NCBI RefSeq assembly: GCF_041929845.1
Contig: NZ_JBHEEH010000027.1
Coordinates: 1 to 15,952 of the forward strand
DNA from: Paenochrobactrum pullorum
GTDB lineage: Bacteria > Pseudomonadota > Alphaproteobacteria > Rhizobiales > Rhizobiaceae
Direction of reading: 5' to 3'
Length of the DNA: 15,952 bases
A program made the translations under genes and the position numbers. The notes beneath the pieces are model-generated. The model ran no database searches, had not been told where the DNA came from, and worked only from the letters and a program-made list of their open reading frames with translations. Below are positions 14,556-15,952 of this stretch, one piece after another. Every line of letters starts with the position of its first letter. Positions within the stretch are counted from its first letter, which is position 1.

Positions 14556-15449
14556 ATGAATATCAGGCAGTTGGAAGCATTTCATGCAACGATGGAAACC
14601 GGATCGGTTACACGGGCAGGGGAAACTTTAGGGATTTCACAGCCGGCGGTAAGCAAATTACTGCGCAGCTTTGCTGATAATTGCGGCTTTCAGTTGTTTA
14701 TACGCAGTGGCGGTCGTCTGGTGCCAACATTGGAGGCGCGTATGCTGGCGTCTGAAGTAGAGAGAATGTTTTCCGGCACAAAACGCATTGCCCGTATTGC
14801 AAGTGCGGTGCGCAATCGTGAATGGGGCGAGGTGAGTCTGGCTGCACCTGCGGCGCTCGCCACACGCTATTTGGCGCAGACTTTAGCCCCCCTTTTTGTT
14901 GAGCAACCCGATTTACATTTAACGCTTCAAAGCCATAAAAGCCCGCGCATTCTTGAATTGGTTGCATCGCAGCAGGTCGATATCGGTCTTAGTGTTTTGC
15001 CTTATGAACACGCCAGTGTGAATGCGGAAATATTGATGCGGTTCGAAATGGTGTGTGTGTTGCCGCCTGATCATCCGCTTGCCAAGCAAGATGTGGTGAG
15101 CATCAGCGACCTGGGCGATGATCCGTTTATTTCGTTGCCGCGCGATGATTGCTCCTTGATGACGATTGATCGCGCTTTCCAGATTAAAGGCGTGCAAAAG
15201 CGCAATCGCATTGAAGTGCCTTTGTCGGAAACAGCCTGCAGTTTTGTAGCTAACGGCGTTGGAATCTCCATTGTGCCAGCTTTTGCAGGGCTTGATTATA
15301 AAGACACTCAACTGGTGCGACGGCCAATTTCACCTGAAACGCTGATTGATGTCTGGTTACTGACACCTAACACACAGCCTTTGTCATTGGCCGCAGAAAA
15401 AATGGTGGAGTTTTTGCGCCAAGCGGTAAAGCCATTTGATAAAAGGTAA
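14556..15449 (+). CDS. LysR-family transcriptional regulator (OccR/NocR-like)
   Basis: A 297-residue regulator of normal family length. The N-terminal winged helix-turn-helix (about 1-60) reads MNIRQLEAFHATMETGSVTRAGETLGISQPAVSKLL, close to OccR/NocR-type activators of opine catabolism in Agrobacterium. The C-terminal effector domain (about 90-290) shows the expected EVSLAAPAALATRYLAQTL, VDIGLSVLP, VCVLPPDHPLA and FVANGVGISIVPAF segments. It is divergent from the binding-protein/oxidase/ridA operon with a T-N11-A palindrome in the shared 189-bp gap, so it very likely controls that operon in response to its substrate. The RBS is weak (AAGAA). The resemblance to OccR/NocR is by eye and does not prove an opine effector. 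Confidence 0.9.
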   Translation: MNIRQLEAFHATMETGSVTRAGETLGISQPAVSKLLRSFADNCGFQLFIRSGGRLVPTLEARMLASEVERMFSGTKRIARIASAVRNREWGEVSLAAPAALATRYLAQTLAPLFVEQPDLHLTLQSHKSPRILELVASQQVDIGLSVLPYEHASVNAEILMRFEMVCVLPPDHPLAKQDVVSISDLGDDPFISLPRDDCSLMTIDRAFQIKGVQKRNRIEVPLSETACSFVANGVGISIVPAFAGLDYKDTQLVRRPISPETLIDVWLLTPNTQPLSLAAEKMVEFLRQAVKPFDKR

Positions 15450-15787
15450 TTTAGTCGGCCAGCCTGATCTTACGGTATAATTTATTTGACGCGCTGATTG
15501 GTCAGGAAATTAGCATGGAGAATGACGATTCAGCTGAAATGGAATCGCTTTGCTTCGCTAACGATATTTAAGACAATATATAATTACGGATGGATGTGGA
15601 GGAAGGCATAAGTTCGATATGTATATAATGTATAGCAGAGAGGATTGGTAATTCATTTATTTTAGATGATTCTTATAAAAACAAGCGTTGTTTGCATAAT
15701 ATGGGTGATGACGGCCTGTTGATAAGGCATGAAAACAGACTTTTTTGCAGGATTTTTATGAAAAATGATCTTTTTTAAGAGCGGTGC
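15450..15787. other. Gene-free stretch after the LysR gene
   Basis: No protein family is recognisable here and no convincing LysR terminator is seen. One tiny frame (15515-15571, MENDDSAEMESLCFANDI, 18 residues) has an AGGAAA 5 nt before its ATG and could be a small protein, but it is as likely chance. The right half (about 15700-15785) is rich in A and T tracts, as expected of an UP element ahead of the strong promoter that follows. Confidence 0.45.
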
Positions 15788-15816
15788 TTGACTCTTTGGC
15801 GGGAATGACATTAGTA
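15788..15816 (+). promoter_or_regulatory. Strong promoter, probable stable-RNA P1
   Basis: TTGACT (15788-15793), 17 bp, TTAGTA (15811-15816), then AGCC. T-tracts lie directly upstream (15772-15777). The layout, with a second TTGAC/TTAG promoter about 128 bp on, is like tandem rrn promoters of Rhizobiales. The driven gene is outside the window. Confidence 0.5.
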
Positions 15817-15866
15817 AGCCTTCTCTACGACAGATTTGTGAAATTCACTAAATGTAGCAGAGAATT

Positions 15867-15903
15867 AAGAAAATCAATTATTTGCTAAGTAAATGATTTT
15901 CTT
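15867..15903 (+). repeat. A/T-rich inverted repeat between the two promoters
   Basis: Arms AAGAAAATCA (15867-15876) and TGATTTTCTT (15894-15903), 17-nt loop. It could be a weak terminator, a protein site or a leader structure between P1 and P2; the sequence alone does not decide. Confidence 0.4.
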
Positions 15904-15915
15904 GCAAGTTTTCGC

Positions 15916-15944
15916 TTGACAGTGATGACTTGAGGGGTTAGAAG
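15916..15944 (+). promoter_or_regulatory. Strong promoter, probable stable-RNA P2
   Basis: A perfect -35 TTGACA (15916-15921) with TTAGAA (15938-15943, 16-bp spacing) or TAGAAG (17 bp). The bases after it, AGCCTC, resemble the same region of the upstream promoter (AAGCCTTC). Window ends 8 nt later; an rRNA operon start is my best guess. Confidence 0.45.
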
Positions 15945-15952
15945 CCTCAGAC

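Noticed and set aside
15867..15903. A/T-rich stem as a definite LysR or P1 terminator
   Set aside because: The stem is almost all A/T with a 17-nt loop and lies 400 nt past the LysR stop, so terminator function cannot be claimed.
1..15952. CRISPR arrays, tRNA genes, riboswitches
   Set aside because: No regularly spaced repeats, no cloverleaf with GTTCGA-type T-loop, and no recognisable riboswitch core were seen on either strand by eye.

Overview
The window looks like a chromosome segment of an alphaproteobacterium, probably Hyphomicrobiales (Rhizobiales) of the Brucellaceae/Bartonellaceae type. Reasons: a Rhizobiales-style intergenic palindrome (1369-1413), a periplasmic choloylglycine-hydrolase-family enzyme like that of Brucella, an OccR/NocR-like LysR regulator, and TTGAC/TTAG-type strong promoters at the right edge. 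Base composition is moderate, so a lower-GC member is likely. The genus cannot be fixed from the sequence alone.

Layout. (1) 1-1736 is degraded DNA: the wreck of an IS110-family transposase (129-798, minus) that still carries its terminator, a gene-free stretch, a palindromic repeat, and a decayed gene for an exported protein (1377-1636, minus). (2) 1737-4569 is a xenobiotic-response block: an AraC-type regulator divergent from a fosmidomycin-resistance-type MFS exporter, followed convergently by a CatB-like hexapeptide acetyltransferase with its own promoter and a shared bidirectional terminator. (3) 4683-8508 (minus) is a complete ABC importer of the iron(III)/phosphonate/thiamine class, transcribed ATPase - binding protein - fused permease, with a strong hairpin after the binding-protein gene. 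(4) 8649-9722 (minus) is a secreted Ntn hydrolase of the bile-salt hydrolase/penicillin V acylase family. (5) 10010-14366 (minus) is a four-gene unit: family-5 peptide-type binding protein, FAD-dependent D-amino-acid-oxidase-type enzyme, RidA-type imine deaminase, and an FMN enzyme of the 2-hydroxyacid oxidase fold whose active site has diverged. A LysR regulator (14556-15449) is divergent from it. (6) 15450-15952 has no convincing gene and ends in two strong tandem promoters that probably drive an rRNA or other stable-RNA operon just outside the window.

How the genes may work together. The most interesting unit is (5). The binding protein would deliver an amino-acid-like compound (D-amino acid, small peptide or opine-like conjugate). 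The FAD enzyme would oxidise it to an imine and RidA would hydrolyse the imine to a 2-oxoacid. The FMN protein, which lacks the catalytic His, would carry out an unassigned step. A perfect LysR-type T-N11-A palindrome sits about 66 bp upstream of the predicted transcription start of the unit. Hairpins between several cistrons here and in the ABC operon probably set unequal expression, with binding proteins in excess.
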